Source: Candidatus Baltobacteraceae bacterium | GTDB lineage: Bacteria > Vulcanimicrobiota > Vulcanimicrobiia > Vulcanimicrobiales > Vulcanimicrobiaceae | Direction: 5' to 3' | Length of the DNA: 64,000 nucleotides | Assembly: GCA_036489885.1 (NCBI GenBank) | Contig: DASXEW010000003.1 | Location: 248,001-312,000, forward strand | Shown here: positions 8,323 to 17,850 of the stretch, in pieces | Layout: the number at the start of each line of letters is the position of its first letter | Numbering within the stretch: position 1 is the stretch's first letter | Notes under the pieces: model-generated | Database searches by the model: none | Seen by the model: only the letters and a program-made list of their open reading frames with translations | What the model was told of the DNA's origin: nothing | Program-made: the position numbers and the translations under genes

Positions 8323-10862
8323 GCCGCAACTTTGCGGCGCACCGGAAGCTCGACCGTGACGTGCGTTCCGTAACCCGGCAGATATTCGATCGACGTAAAG
8401 ACCGCGAATTGATGGATCAGCCACAAACCGCGTCCCTCTTCGCGTAACAAGTCGATCTCCGCCGGCGGCGTATAGTCGAATCCCTTGCCGCGATCGATCA
8501 CGTGAAGGAGCGCACGTGAGCCTTCCCATTCCAGCGTAACGTCGATTGCGCCGGGTGCGTGACGGACGACGTTTCCAACCAGCTCTCCGAAAATAATTTC
8601 GGCCGCACCGAGATCGCTTTCCGGCCCTGCTTCTGCCTCCAGCCGCGCATAGAACTCGCCGCGCGCGTGCTGCGCCGATCTTGCGTTATCGGCGTCGAAC
8701 TGCCATGCGGTCCCGCGCGGGAAGGTCACAACCAGAACGGCCGCATCGTCGGCGTGCGGACCCTCGGGCAAACAGCTCGCCGCGACCAGCGTCGCCGCGC
8801 TGCCTGCGTACAACATGGCGTCGTTTGCGACCGCAGCCTGTAACGTGCGCTCGCCCTCTTCGACGTCATGGCCGGCTTCGGTGATGCCGTCCGTATAGAG
8901 GACCAACAGCGCTGCGTCTGCGAGTGAGCGCGTCAAGGATTCAGATGGTTCGATCAGCTTGCGCAATCCGACCGGCAATCCGTGCGCGACGATCTGCTCG
9001 ACGCCACCGTTCAAAAAACGCACGAACGGGTACGTGTGTCCTGCGTTTGCATACTGCAGCATTTTCGTTTCCGGATCGAAGATGCCGATGAACGCGGTTG
9101 CAATTGCGTCCGGGTACCGCTGCAAAACAACGTACTCGGTCGCATCGAGAATGCGCGCGGGGTCATCTTCGAAAAGCGCAATCGCATTGATAGCCTGACG
9201 AAGCTTTCCCATGATTGCAGAGGCTTGCAAGCCGCTTCCGGTCACGTCACCGATGCTGAAGACGATGCGGCCGCTGGGAAGCGCAAACGCATCGTACCAA
9301 TCACCACCGATCGGCGCTTCGCTTGTCGTCGCTGTTGCATAGGCACTGCTCAGGAGTAGGCCCGGAATCGTCGGCAGCTGCGCGGGAAGCGCTAATTCTT
9401 GCAACGTTTGCGTCAAACGTCGCTCGCGCCCTACGCTGTGATCGTGCTCGATCGCAAGCGAGATGCGGCGCCCGAGCTCTTCGAACAGCTCACGGTCCGA
9501 CTCGTCGTAGTTACGGCGTCCCATATACACGGCGATCGCACCGAAGTCAAATTCCGTCGTGTAGAGTGGAATGACGAGCAGCGATTGAATTTTCATCTGC
9601 TCGACGATTGGACGCAAGAACGGCTGCAGAATGTCCTTGACGGATTCGACCGTGACGTCGGTTCGAAGCCGCGAGCGATGCTTGGCGACGATCTCGAGGA
9701 AGTGGCGTTCCGCGGCCGGGTGGAACAAGCGCTGTCCGCGCAGCTCTTCGACGAACGAGGTCGCCGGATCGCAGTACGAGACCGATTGCGCGCGCACCGC
9801 GCCCTCGTCATCAATCCGGTAGAGAATCGACCAATCGGCCCAATACCCGACCAGGCTCTTCACGAGCGTATCGAGATTGGTACGCAGCTCGCCCGGAGCG
9901 AAGAGTTGATCGGTCGCGTGCGCGAGATAACGGAACCGTTCCGTGGTTGCACGCTCGCGCGCGAAGATGGACGAATGCTCGATCGCCGTTGCGGCTTGAC
10001 GCGCGACCGCTTCGGCGACGTCGAGATGGCGCTCGTCGAACGGCGAGCCGGGCCGCGACGAGACGAATGCGATCGTGCCGCGCACGTGATCGGCGATCAA
10101 GAGGGGCACCGCAAGAATCGAGTACGTCGGCTCAAAGATTTCGGGAACGTGAACGCCTTCCGCGTTGATCCACCCCTCGTGCTCGGGATCGCGCAGGTCT
10201 CGGATCAAAAGTGATTTCTTCGTGTTGTAGACGCGCGCCGCAACGCTCTGCGGTAAGACCGGAACTCTGCGGGATTTCTCGTGCGCACGTGCCTCGATCG
10301 CCGGATCGCGGTGCGCGACTCCGACGCGCTGGAACTGACGGGTCTCATCCAGCAATGTGATGATGCAGCCGTCCGCAAACCGGCTCTTCGCGACACGCAT
10401 GAAGGTTTCGAGGATACGGCGGCGGTCGAACGACGACGTCAGCGCCGTCGCCGATTCTGAAAGAAAACGCGAGGCTTCCAAATTACGGATCTGGTCGTCG
10501 ACGTCGGTCGCGACGCCGTACCAACCGATCGTGTTCCCATTGTCGACGTACGGTAGAGCGCGGGCGAGAAACCAGCGATAAACGCCGTCACTCGCCGAAC
10601 GCAGGCGGTATGTGATCTCGTACTGCTCGCCGGTCTCGACCGAGCGCTTCCACTTCGACCAGGTGCGATCCAGATCGTCGGGATGTACGATGTCGAGCGG
10701 GGTGCCGCGATCCGCCGTTATTTCGTCGATCGTAACGCCGGTGTAGTCGGCCCAGCGCGAATTGACGCGGACAATACGTCCGCGGGCGTCAGCAATAAAC
10801 ACCAGATTCGGATCGGCCTCGACAACGATGTTGGAGAGGGCATCCGCGTCTCCCCGCGTCAT
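8286..10862 (-). CDS. PAS-GAF-GAF-SpoIIE phosphatase-HATPase regulator
   Basis: An 858-aa cytosolic signalling protein, probably controlling an anti-anti-sigma (partner-switching) pathway. Order: PAS domain about 10-128 (FIADARGRIVRVNSRWADYTG, VHPDDLDRTW), GAF about 150-310, a second GAF about 320-475, a PP2C/SpoIIE Ser phosphatase about 490-690 (GGDWYDAFALPSGRIVFSIGDVTGSG, with metal-binding Asp residues), and an RsbW-like HATPase about 720-845 (ELVGNVVRHA, DRGKGFDY, GRGLWLIHQF). Phosphatase and kinase modules in one chain are known in RsbU/RsbW-type fusions. No partner STAS protein lies nearby. The 3' end overlaps the convergent kinase-like gene by 37 bp. Confidence 0.88.
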   Translation of the reverse strand: MTRGDADALSNIVVEADPNLVFIADARGRIVRVNSRWADYTGVTIDEITADRGTPLDIVHPDDLDRTWSKWKRSVETGEQYEITYRLRSASDGVYRWFLARALPYVDNGNTIGWYGVATDVDDQIRNLEASRFLSESATALTSSFDRRRILETFMRVAKSRFADGCIITLLDETRQFQRVGVAHRDPAIEARAHEKSRRVPVLPQSVAARVYNTKKSLLIRDLRDPEHEGWINAEGVHVPEIFEPTYSILAVPLLIADHVRGTIAFVSSRPGSPFDERHLDVAEAVARQAATAIEHSSIFARERATTERFRYLAHATDQLFAPGELRTNLDTLVKSLVGYWADWSILYRIDDEGAVRAQSVSYCDPATSFVEELRGQRLFHPAAERHFLEIVAKHRSRLRTDVTVESVKDILQPFLRPIVEQMKIQSLLVIPLYTTEFDFGAIAVYMGRRNYDESDRELFEELGRRISLAIEHDHSVGRERRLTQTLQELALPAQLPTIPGLLLSSAYATATTSEAPIGGDWYDAFALPSGRIVFSIGDVTGSGLQASAIMGKLRQAINAIALFEDDPARILDATEYVVLQRYPDAIATAFIGIFDPETKMLQYANAGHTYPFVRFLNGGVEQIVAHGLPVGLRKLIEPSESLTRSLADAALLVLYTDGITEAGHDVEEGERTLQAAVANDAMLYAGSAATLVAASCLPEGPHADDAAVLVVTFPRGTAWQFDADNARSAQHARGEFYARLEAEAGPESDLGAAEIIFGELVGNVVRHAPGAIDVTLEWEGSRALLHVIDRGKGFDYTPPAEIDLLREEGRGLWLIHQFAVFTSIEYLPGYGTHVTVELPVRRKVAAQGETMKTVPAI

Positions 10863-10878
10863 TGAAAAGGTCGTTTAT

Positions 10879-12138
10879 TTAATGACAGGGATCGCCTCCT
10901 CCACGGATCGCCGCAATGCGTGACCCGATCGGCGGATACGAAAGAAAGTATCGCCGGATGATCGGTGAGGGGCAGACTTGGAGCAAGTCGACGTTCGCGA
11001 ACCGCACCATCAGCCGCACCGCCGAGGCGGGGTCGGCCGTCGCCGCGAGCGCGGTATGATCGGCGCGCGCTTCCAAACGTCGCGAATAGGCCGCTTGAAC
11101 CGGCAGCAGCAGCAGGATCGCAAGCCCCAGAAACGTGCCGAGGAGCGCAAGACGCGAAAGCGGATCGTCGTCACGGCGGAATCCGACGCGGTCGGCAAGC
11201 GTCACGGATATGACCGCGGCTACGATCAACCACAGTGAGACGTACAAATCCAGCTTGAGATTGTCGTGCGCGGCGACGTGCGCGCTGAAACGCGCGATGA
11301 GATACTCGAGTTCTCCCGGCGTTGCGGTTTGTAGCGTGGCATCGCTGATGACGATCTCCTGTGTCGAGCCGAGACCCGCGACGCGCGCGGCGTCAGCGCC
11401 CGTGCCCGTTGCGCTCTCCTCGACGATGATGGGGACGTGAACGCCTTGACGCTGCTCGGTCGCGTAGAGCTGCGCGCTCAGCGCCGAGCTGGGGAGCGCT
11501 TGCTGATGATGGATCCACGGCGCAAAGACGACCGGTTCGGCAAAGGCTGCGACCAGCACGAATACAACCATGAACACGGCGCCAAAGACGTACCAAAAGC
11601 GCGTGCGCGACGCGAGCATCAACATGAACGAAAAGATGATCGCGGCCAGCGCTGCGTTCACGACAGCCCCTGAGAGCGATTGGCCAAGCCACTCGGCCGG
11701 TGATTGCTGCGTCAGCCCTGCCTCGGCGACGAGCCGGTACGCAACGATCGCCGCCGGCAGCGCGGCAATCTGCGCGATCATCGCAAGCGACCAGACGTAC
11801 GTCAGCCGCAAGAGGTGCACGTTGCGCAGATTACGCCGAAGCGCGTCGCGTAAGGCGGCGGCACGTCCCGAACGCCACATCCAGAGCAGCGCGCCGATCT
11901 CGAGGAAAGCGGAACCGAAAAACAAGGGCGGCTTACGCGCGTTGAGCGCTTCCGCCAAATGCTGGCGCTGCGCGTCGAAGAGCGTTTCGAGCGGCGCGTT
12001 CAGGACGGCTTGCGCGTGCGCCGCGATGCCGCACGCGGCAATCGCGACGCACAACGCTATCAGAAAACGCTTAGCGAAGTTTACGAAGCTCCTCGAAGAG
12101 CACTTCTTCGTCGGGTTGTTCGCGAAGCTCGTGAACAT
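10879..12138 (-). CDS. M48-type membrane peptidase homologue with a lost HExxH motif
   Basis: An integral membrane protein of the Ste24/HtpX (M48) type with about six hydrophobic segments. The place of the catalytic motif HExxH reads LIARFSAHVAAHDNLK: the first His is Arg and the catalytic Glu is Phe, while the second His and the downstream Glu (RRLEARADHTALAA, third metal ligand) remain. It is therefore probably inactive as a protease. The start is unclear: ATG at 12138 keeps the basic residues ([10 protein letters not shown]) before the first hydrophobic stretch but overlaps the peroxiredoxin by 68 bp; TTG at 12054 avoids the overlap but loses them. It lies in a thyX-peroxiredoxin-M48 gene string. 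Confidence 0.7.
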   Translation of the reverse strand: MFTSFANNPTKKCSSRSFVNFAKRFLIALCVAIAACGIAAHAQAVLNAPLETLFDAQRQHLAEALNARKPPLFFGSAFLEIGALLWMWRSGRAAALRDALRRNLRNVHLLRLTYVWSLAMIAQIAALPAAIVAYRLVAEAGLTQQSPAEWLGQSLSGAVVNAALAAIIFSFMLMLASRTRFWYVFGAVFMVVFVLVAAFAEPVVFAPWIHHQQALPSSALSAQLYATEQRQGVHVPIIVEESATGTGADAARVAGLGSTQEIVISDATLQTATPGELEYLIARFSAHVAAHDNLKLDLYVSLWLIVAAVISVTLADRVGFRRDDDPLSRLALLGTFLGLAILLLLPVQAAYSRRLEARADHTALAATADPASAVRLMVRFANVDLLQVCPSPIIRRYFLSYPPIGSRIAAIRGGGDPCH

Positions 12139-12574
12139 CGATGTAACGGATGACACCTTGCTTGTCGATGATGAACAGCGCCCGTTCGGAAAATCCGGCA
12201 TCTCGGAGGACGCCGTATTTCTTGGCGACGTCACCGTGCGGCCAGAAATCCGAAACGAGTGGGAACGAGAGTCCACCGATTGTTTCCGCCCACGCTTTTT
12301 GCGAAGGTGTCGGGTCGCACGAAATGCCCACAACTTGGGCATTCTCCGCGGCGAAGCGGCTTTGAGCTGCTTCGTATGCCGGGAGCTGCGAGCTTCAAAC
12401 CGGTGTGAATGAAAACGGAAAGAACGCGATCACGACGTTTTTCCCGCGTTGATCTGAGAGCTTCCATGGTGTGTCGCTATTGGTGGCCTTAAGCTCAAAG
12501 TCGGGGGCGACGTCCCCGACCTTCAATGTCGACGTGCGATCCGCAGTCGATGTTCGGCCTTTTGCTACTGCCAT
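12071..12574 (-). CDS. Selenocysteine-containing peroxiredoxin (in-frame TGA at residue 60)
   Basis: Thiol/selenol peroxidase of the AhpC/TSA family (Bcp/AhpE-like), 167 residues. The frame runs from ATG 12574 ([16 protein letters not shown], then [18 protein letters not shown]) to FFPFSFTPV, then TGA at 12397-12395, then [14 protein letters not shown] and on to the family C-terminus with [20 protein letters not shown] and [15 protein letters not shown]. The TGA sits exactly where the family has the peroxidatic Cys (FTPVC), and homology continues on both sides in the same frame, so this is a selenocysteine codon and not a pseudogene. A selD gene in the window supports Sec synthesis. It lies 27 bp downstream of thyX. 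Confidence 0.88.
12353..12397 (-). promoter_or_regulatory. UGA-Sec codon and possible SECIS hairpin of the peroxiredoxin
   Basis: The Sec TGA is at 12397-12395. A short hairpin GAAGC...GCTTC (12373-12353 on the minus strand), extendable by two inner GC pairs, starts 21 bases after it. It is weak and lacks the usual G/U-rich apical loop, so the exact SECIS is uncertain. Confidence 0.35.
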
Positions 12575-12601
12575 GCGCCGCCGTTCGGCCCCGGCGTAGG
12601 C

Positions 12602-13384
12602 CTATCCCGCGGTCGCGGCGGTCTGTTGGTCGGCGACGATTTCCTTGCTCGAGCGGCGCGGACCGCCCTCGTCGATTTTTGCCTTTCGCTTGGCCTCGAC
12701 GGGATTCGCAACCGCTATGTAGCGCGGGCACTCCGGGCCGTTCGGCTCGTTGCAGTAGCCGCGAACGCACGTTGCTCCTGCACGAATAAAAAGATCGGGC
12801 GCAGCCTTCTTCGCCAAACGCAACATCGCAAACGCCAGCTCACGTATCTCCCACTGCGCGTTGTTGCACGTGCGTAACGTGAAGAAATCAAGCAACGCGC
12901 GTGCATTTGCCGTGACGACGATTTGGGTCTCCGCAGCATTTGGGAGCGCAAAACGCGCATCCTCGGGCGGCGTCTCAGCTTCGATCGCGTCGGCATAAAA
13001 TTCGGCGATCTGTCCCATGAGTTTGTCGTATTTCGCTTTTATCTCGGGACGCGCAGCAATCGAGGGCGGCGTGATGTATTCGAATTGCCCTTTGACCGTG
13101 ATGTAGCGCTGGCTCTTCTGTTCGAACGACATGTGCCGGTGACGGACGAGCTGGTGCGTGAGCGCGCGCGAAACGCCGCTGACGCCGAACGTGAACATCG
13201 TGTGCTCGAAGGTCGAGAGATGCCCCGCGTCTCGAACGCGCGCGACCATCTTCTTGATCTCGTCTTCCGACCAATTCCGGTCGATCGACGCGACGTCGCG
13301 CGGGCTGTAGCAGTTGCGAGCCGCGGTCGCGACCGCACGCTCCGGGTCGGGACTGTGCGAAAGGAGCACGACTTTGAGCGCCAT
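12602..13384 (-). CDS. thyX: Flavin-dependent thymidylate synthase
   Basis: Converts dUMP to dTMP with methylene-tetrahydrofolate, FAD and NADPH. The ThyX signature RHRxxSxxxxSxR is present as RHRHMSFEQKSQRY, and the dUMP/FAD contact region NNAQWEIRELA is seen near residue 185. The 260-aa length fits the family. The tail carries Cys residues (CVRGYCNEPNGPECPRY). It heads the thyX-peroxiredoxin-M48 string, and a diguanylate cyclase gene ends 16 bp upstream. Confidence 0.95.
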   Translation of the reverse strand: MALKVVLLSHSPDPERAVATAARNCYSPRDVASIDRNWSEDEIKKMVARVRDAGHLSTFEHTMFTFGVSGVSRALTHQLVRHRHMSFEQKSQRYITVKGQFEYITPPSIAARPEIKAKYDKLMGQIAEFYADAIEAETPPEDARFALPNAAETQIVVTANARALLDFFTLRTCNNAQWEIRELAFAMLRLAKKAAPDLFIRAGATCVRGYCNEPNGPECPRYIAVANPVEAKRKAKIDEGGPRRSSKEIVADQQTAATAG

Positions 13385-13400
13385 GACGACACGTTCGACC

Positions 13401-14342
13401 TCACGCGTAGGAGACCCGGTTTCGTCCGGCCCGCTTGGCTTCGTACATTGCCTTGTCGGCGGCTTCGAGCAGGCTCTCTGCGGTCTGCGCGTCGAGCGGG
13501 AAGGCTGCCACGCCGATGCTTGCGGTTATCGCAACCGTCTCGCCCGAGAACTCTTGCCCGATCGCAAGTCGAAGCTCGTCTGCGCGCATGACGGCGCGTG
13601 ATTTCTCACAGTCGTACCAAACGAGACAGAATTCGTCGCCGCCGTTTCGTGCCACGAGATCTTCCGGACCGGATGCGTGACCGCGCAGCATCGCCGCGAG
13701 CCGCCGCAAGAGCTCATCACCCGCGGCGTGACCAAAGCGATCGTTCCACTCTTTGAAGTGATCGGTGTCCAAAAATAGCAGCGCCAAACGCGGAACGATT
13801 CGCAACCTCGGCGCTTCCCGCAAACTCTGAACGAGGAGCGTGCGAAATGCGCGCGGCGTAAGAAGCCCGGTGAGACCATCGTAGGTCGCGCGGCTTCGAT
13901 CTTCCGCCCGCTCGCGCGCGATCGCAAGTGCGGGCGCGGCAATCGAGCAAATGTCGAGGAATTCTGCGAACGTCGCTTTCGGCGGGTGTTCGGCGAACGC
14001 GACGTACAGCACGAAAGGTAGATTCTCGAGAGGGACTGCAACTGCGATGCGGTCGCCCGGGTGGAGCGGTTGCGTCTCGCCATCGACGAAGAGCGCAATT
14101 CCGCCGGCCTTCGCGGTCGCGAGCGGAGATCGCGCGGCAACCGCGGAGAGCGTCGCCCCATTGAAGTGCGCGTAGCGCAAGCCGCTTGCGAACACGCACC
14201 GAAAGCGGTCGGCATCGAGCTCCCATGCCGTCACGGCATCGACGTCGTCGCACAGCGCGCGCAGGGCACGATCGAGCGCCCCGAATACATGCGGAACGCC
14301 ATCGCGCGCAGCGGCGATCAGCTCGCGAGCAGCCCGCACCAC
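13401..14342 (-). CDS. GAF-like / GGDEF diguanylate cyclase
   Basis: Makes cyclic di-GMP from two GTP. The C-terminal half has the intact active site NGGDEF and supporting motifs DGLTGLLTPRAF, LFLDTDHFKEWNDRFGHAAGDELLR and SIGVAAFP. Residues 1-145 look like a GAF-type sensor and have no membrane segment. The inhibitory I-site RxxD is absent (GPED in its place), so product inhibition is unlikely. GTG start at 14342. Together with the cyclase at 36088 it shows cyclic-di-GMP signalling. Confidence 0.9.
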   Translation of the reverse strand: MVRAARELIAAARDGVPHVFGALDRALRALCDDVDAVTAWELDADRFRCVFASGLRYAHFNGATLSAVAARSPLATAKAGGIALFVDGETQPLHPGDRIAVAVPLENLPFVLYVAFAEHPPKATFAEFLDICSIAAPALAIARERAEDRSRATYDGLTGLLTPRAFRTLLVQSLREAPRLRIVPRLALLFLDTDHFKEWNDRFGHAAGDELLRRLAAMLRGHASGPEDLVARNGGDEFCLVWYDCEKSRAVMRADELRLAIGQEFSGETVAITASIGVAAFPLDAQTAESLLEAADKAMYEAKRAGRNRVSYA

Positions 14343-14367
14343 GCTCGGGTAAGTGCCCGCGGCGCGG

Positions 14368-17300
14368 TTAGGTTAGCTTGGCGAGAAGCTCCCGTGCTTT
14401 GAGCTGCGCACGCGCGACGTTGCCCAGCTTCACTTCTTCGTATCCGCGAATCGAATCCGGAATCTCGAGAACCTCTTGCGACGCTGCGAGGTTCGACGTC
14501 GATAGGCGCGCGAGCACGTCCGCGACGATCTCCTCGTACCACACGATCAGCTCACGCTCGACGCGCCGCACTTTGGCGTAGCCGAAAACATCCCAGGGTG
14601 TTCCGCGCAGTGCTTTTGCGCTCGCCATCATGCGCAACACGGGCGTGAACCACGATCCGATCCGAATCTTGCGCTTGAGGCCGAGGCTCCGAAGAATCGG
14701 CGGATGGAGATTGTACCACATCTTTCGCGGTGACGTGAACAGCGCGCGCGACCGTGCCGCGAAGGCGCCGTCGACGTAGAGGCGCGCCACCTCATACTCA
14801 TCTTTATAGGCCATCAGCTTATGAAGCGAACGAATGACGGCGATGGTAAGCGGTCCGTCTTTGCCGCTGACTGCGCGCTCGTTCTCGGCGACGCGCAGGA
14901 TCGTATCGACGTAACGTGCCGCATACGCAGGACTCTGGTAAGCGCAAAGGTCAGGAATGCGCGTGCGGAGCAGCCGCTGCGCTTGCTCGCCGAGACGTTC
15001 GCAGCGCTGGAGCAGTTTGAGCGAGCCATCCATGTCCCGCCGGCCCGCCAAACGATCCGCCAGCGGTTGCTGCGCGCCGATATGCGCGAACAGCGCGGAC
15101 GAATCGTAGACCGCGAGGCGCCCGTAGTTGAAAGCCAGCAGGTTGTTCTCTACCGCGACCCCGTTGAGACGGATCGCGTCTTCGATACTGGCCGCCGTAA
15201 CCGGAATGAGACCCGCCTGATAAGCCGCACCGAGTGTGACCAGATTCGTCATCATGTGATCGCCGAATGCACCTTCGGCGATTGCGCGTGCCGCCAAGCG
15301 GACGTCGGAATCTTTGCGCGTGACCGCGCGAATTGCTTCGATCAGCAACAGCGGCGTAACAGAGAAGTGGACGTCGCGAATCATCTCACCGCTCGGCAGC
15401 AGCGACGTATTGATGACCGCCAACGTGTTTTCCGGATCGCACCGGTCAAGATTGACCGGATCCGCTGCGGCAAGGAGATCGAGCGCCAGATATAGATCGG
15501 CTTTACCCGCACCGATCTTGTTGGCGGCGAGGTCGTGCTCGGGCTCGGCGATGATCAAGCTCGAGAGCACAGCGCCCCATTTTTGTGCGGCGCCGGTCTG
15601 ATCGTAACTCAACACGCGCTTCCCGTCGAACGCCGCAGCCTGCGCGAGAATCGCATTCAGCGTCAGTACGCCCGTGCCGCCGACACCGGGAGCATAGATA
15701 TGATACGGGCGGCGCAGCGTGCGCGGGTAGTTTGGTTCGGGCAACGCGACGTCGATCGGTTGCGCTTTCGGTTTGTGAATTCCGGTACCGGGCTCAGCCT
15801 CGACGGTAACGAACGACGGACATTCCGCCTTGATACAGCTCTGATCTTGATTGCACGACGATTGGTGAATCTGTGTCTTGATACCGAACTCCGTCTCGAC
15901 TTTTCCGAGCGACATGCAATTCGTCAGCGAGCCGCAATCACCGCAATTCTCGCAAACATCCTCGTTGACGACGACAAAACGCGTCCGCGCCGCGGCTTTT
16001 CCGCGCTTCTGACGCCGGCGCCGCTCGTTCGCGCACGTCCCATCGTAGATGAGTACGGTAACGCCGGGCGTCTCCTGTAGCTCGCGCGAAGCCGCCTCGA
16101 GTTCGTCAACGTCGCAAACTTGCGCGACGGCCGGAAACTGCGCGCGACGATAGGTTTCAGGCGTCTGAGTCAGCACGACGATTCTGCGCACGCCCTCGAG
16201 CGCAAGCAGCTGCACCAACTCTTCGACGGTCTTGGCACCGACCGGCGCTTGTGCGCCCGTATTCGCGACCGCACCGTTGAACAGAATCTTGAACGTAATA
16301 TTTACGTCCGCGGCGAGCGCGAAACGAATGTTCATGTACGAGGAGTGGAAGAGCGAGCCGTCGCCGACATTTTGCACCATGTGCGTGCGCGACGTATAGG
16401 GCGCAAGCCCAATCCACGGAATTCCCTCGCCGCCGAGCTGCGTCATCGCTTCGATATGCCGCTGCGGCTGCTCGATGATCGATGCGAACGAGTGACAACC
16501 GGGGCTTCCCCACGCAATCTGATCTTCGAGTAAGACCGTCGACGTATTATGCGGACAACCCGAGCAATAATTGGGTGTGCGCTTCGGTAGCTCTTTATAG
16601 GTACGGTTGCCGATCGCGGTCAGCGTCTCGGCACGTTTCCCGAGCCGCGGCGCGAGGATGCGCGCGATCGTGTCGGCATCCATGCCGCCCTCGACCGGAA
16701 ACAGCGGCGCGCCGTGTTCGTCGTCTTTGCCGACGACGCGAACCCGGCGCTCGACATTGCAGAGCGCAGCCTTGAGCGCGGCTTCAACGACGCCGCGCTT
16801 TTCTTCAACGACGATGACGTCGTCGAGTCCGTCCGCGAATTCGCGCAAGAAATCCTCATCGGCGGGATAGATGACGCCCAGCCGTCCGAGACGGATCCCG
16901 GCTGCCCGCAGTGCGTCGTCGTCAAATCCGAGATCGAGCAAGGCTTGACGCAGATCCGAAAAGCTCTTCCCTGCCGACAGCAATCCGATCCGGTCGTTCG
17001 CCGTGCGCATGTGGATACGATCGAGCTTATTTGCGCGCGCGTAGGCGCGTACGGCGAGATGCCGTTCGCGATATAAACGCCGTTCGGGATCGATGTTGAG
17101 CCCCGGGAAGAAGCGAAAATCCGTGTACTTGCGGAACGACTCGCCGCCGATCGTCAGCTCGGGAATGACGATCTTCGGAAAGTCGGGTGTGATGGCGAAC
17201 GTCTCGCCGCCGTCACACAGCTGCCCGATCAGCTTCATCGCGATCCAGCATCCCGAATAGCGGGAGAGCGCGATCGCGTGCAAACCGTACTCCAAGAACT

Positions 17301-17850
17301 CGGCGACCGAGGACGGATACACGATCGGTATCCCGGCGCTCATAAACGCGTAGTCTTCCTGGAATGGGAGCGTCGAGCTCTTGCTTTCGGGATCTTCACC
17401 GCCGAGCACGACGACCGCGCCGAGCCGGCTCGTCCCCGCGAAGTTGGCGTGCTTGAATGCGTCGCCGGAGCGATCGACCCCCGGACCTTTTCCGTACCAA
17501 ATGCCGACGACGCCCTCGATACCGTCGCGCGAAGGATGGTCGTCGAGCATTTGCGTTCCCATGAGCGCCGTAACGCCGAGCTCTTCGCTCTGCGCGGGGA
17601 CATGCATGATCCCGCTCTCGCCGACGATTGCACCCGCCGCGCGCAACGAGATATCGTAGCCGCCGAGCGGCGAGCCCGGATATCCCGTCACGAACGTGCG
17701 CGTGTTCAAACCGCTCGCAACGTCACGCCTGTGCTGATCGATCGGCAAGCGAATCAACGCTTGAACTCCGCTCAAATACAGCGTCCCTGATTCGAGCGTA
17801 TAACGATCGTCGAGCGAACGGCGTACGTGTGTACGCGGTGGTGAGATCAC
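14368..17850 (-). CDS. Fused indolepyruvate ferredoxin oxidoreductase (alpha-gamma-beta type, 1160 aa)
   Basis: Oxidises aryl or branched 2-oxoacids to acyl-CoA with CoA and ferredoxin, using thiamine diphosphate. Seen in order: pyrimidine-binding half (TFVTGYPGSPLGGYDISL), the ThDP-binding half with NYCSGCPHNTST and NVGDGSLFHSSYMNIRFA, a cysteine-rich stretch (VCENCGDCGSLTNC ... CNQDQSCIKAECP) able to hold Fe-S clusters, and the gamma-type domain (GVGGTGVLTLNAILAQAA). This is the long one-chain form found in aerobes. Its GTG start overlaps the stop of the periplasmic binding protein gene (GTGA), tying it to the amino-acid importer upstream; aryl- or branched-chain amino acid catabolism is a reasonable inference. 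Confidence 0.92.
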   Translation of the reverse strand: MISPPRTHVRRSLDDRYTLESGTLYLSGVQALIRLPIDQHRRDVASGLNTRTFVTGYPGSPLGGYDISLRAAGAIVGESGIMHVPAQSEELGVTALMGTQMLDDHPSRDGIEGVVGIWYGKGPGVDRSGDAFKHANFAGTSRLGAVVVLGGEDPESKSSTLPFQEDYAFMSAGIPIVYPSSVAEFLEYGLHAIALSRYSGCWIAMKLIGQLCDGGETFAITPDFPKIVIPELTIGGESFRKYTDFRFFPGLNIDPERRLYRERHLAVRAYARANKLDRIHMRTANDRIGLLSAGKSFSDLRQALLDLGFDDDALRAAGIRLGRLGVIYPADEDFLREFADGLDDVIVVEEKRGVVEAALKAALCNVERRVRVVGKDDEHGAPLFPVEGGMDADTIARILAPRLGKRAETLTAIGNRTYKELPKRTPNYCSGCPHNTSTVLLEDQIAWGSPGCHSFASIIEQPQRHIEAMTQLGGEGIPWIGLAPYTSRTHMVQNVGDGSLFHSSYMNIRFALAADVNITFKILFNGAVANTGAQAPVGAKTVEELVQLLALEGVRRIVVLTQTPETYRRAQFPAVAQVCDVDELEAASRELQETPGVTVLIYDGTCANERRRRQKRGKAAARTRFVVVNEDVCENCGDCGSLTNCMSLGKVETEFGIKTQIHQSSCNQDQSCIKAECPSFVTVEAEPGTGIHKPKAQPIDVALPEPNYPRTLRRPYHIYAPGVGGTGVLTLNAILAQAAAFDGKRVLSYDQTGAAQKWGAVLSSLIIAEPEHDLAANKIGAGKADLYLALDLLAAADPVNLDRCDPENTLAVINTSLLPSGEMIRDVHFSVTPLLLIEAIRAVTRKDSDVRLAARAIAEGAFGDHMMTNLVTLGAAYQAGLIPVTAASIEDAIRLNGVAVENNLLAFNYGRLAVYDSSALFAHIGAQQPLADRLAGRRDMDGSLKLLQRCERLGEQAQRLLRTRIPDLCAYQSPAYAARYVDTILRVAENERAVSGKDGPLTIAVIRSLHKLMAYKDEYEVARLYVDGAFAARSRALFTSPRKMWYNLHPPILRSLGLKRKIRIGSWFTPVLRMMASAKALRGTPWDVFGYAKVRRVERELIVWYEEIVADVLARLSTSNLAASQEVLEIPDSIRGYEEVKLGNVARAQLKARELLAKLT

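Noticed and set aside
12231-12467. Open frame over the peroxiredoxin N-terminus in another frame
   Set aside because: It is a shadow; the peroxiredoxin homology is in the frame with the TGA.
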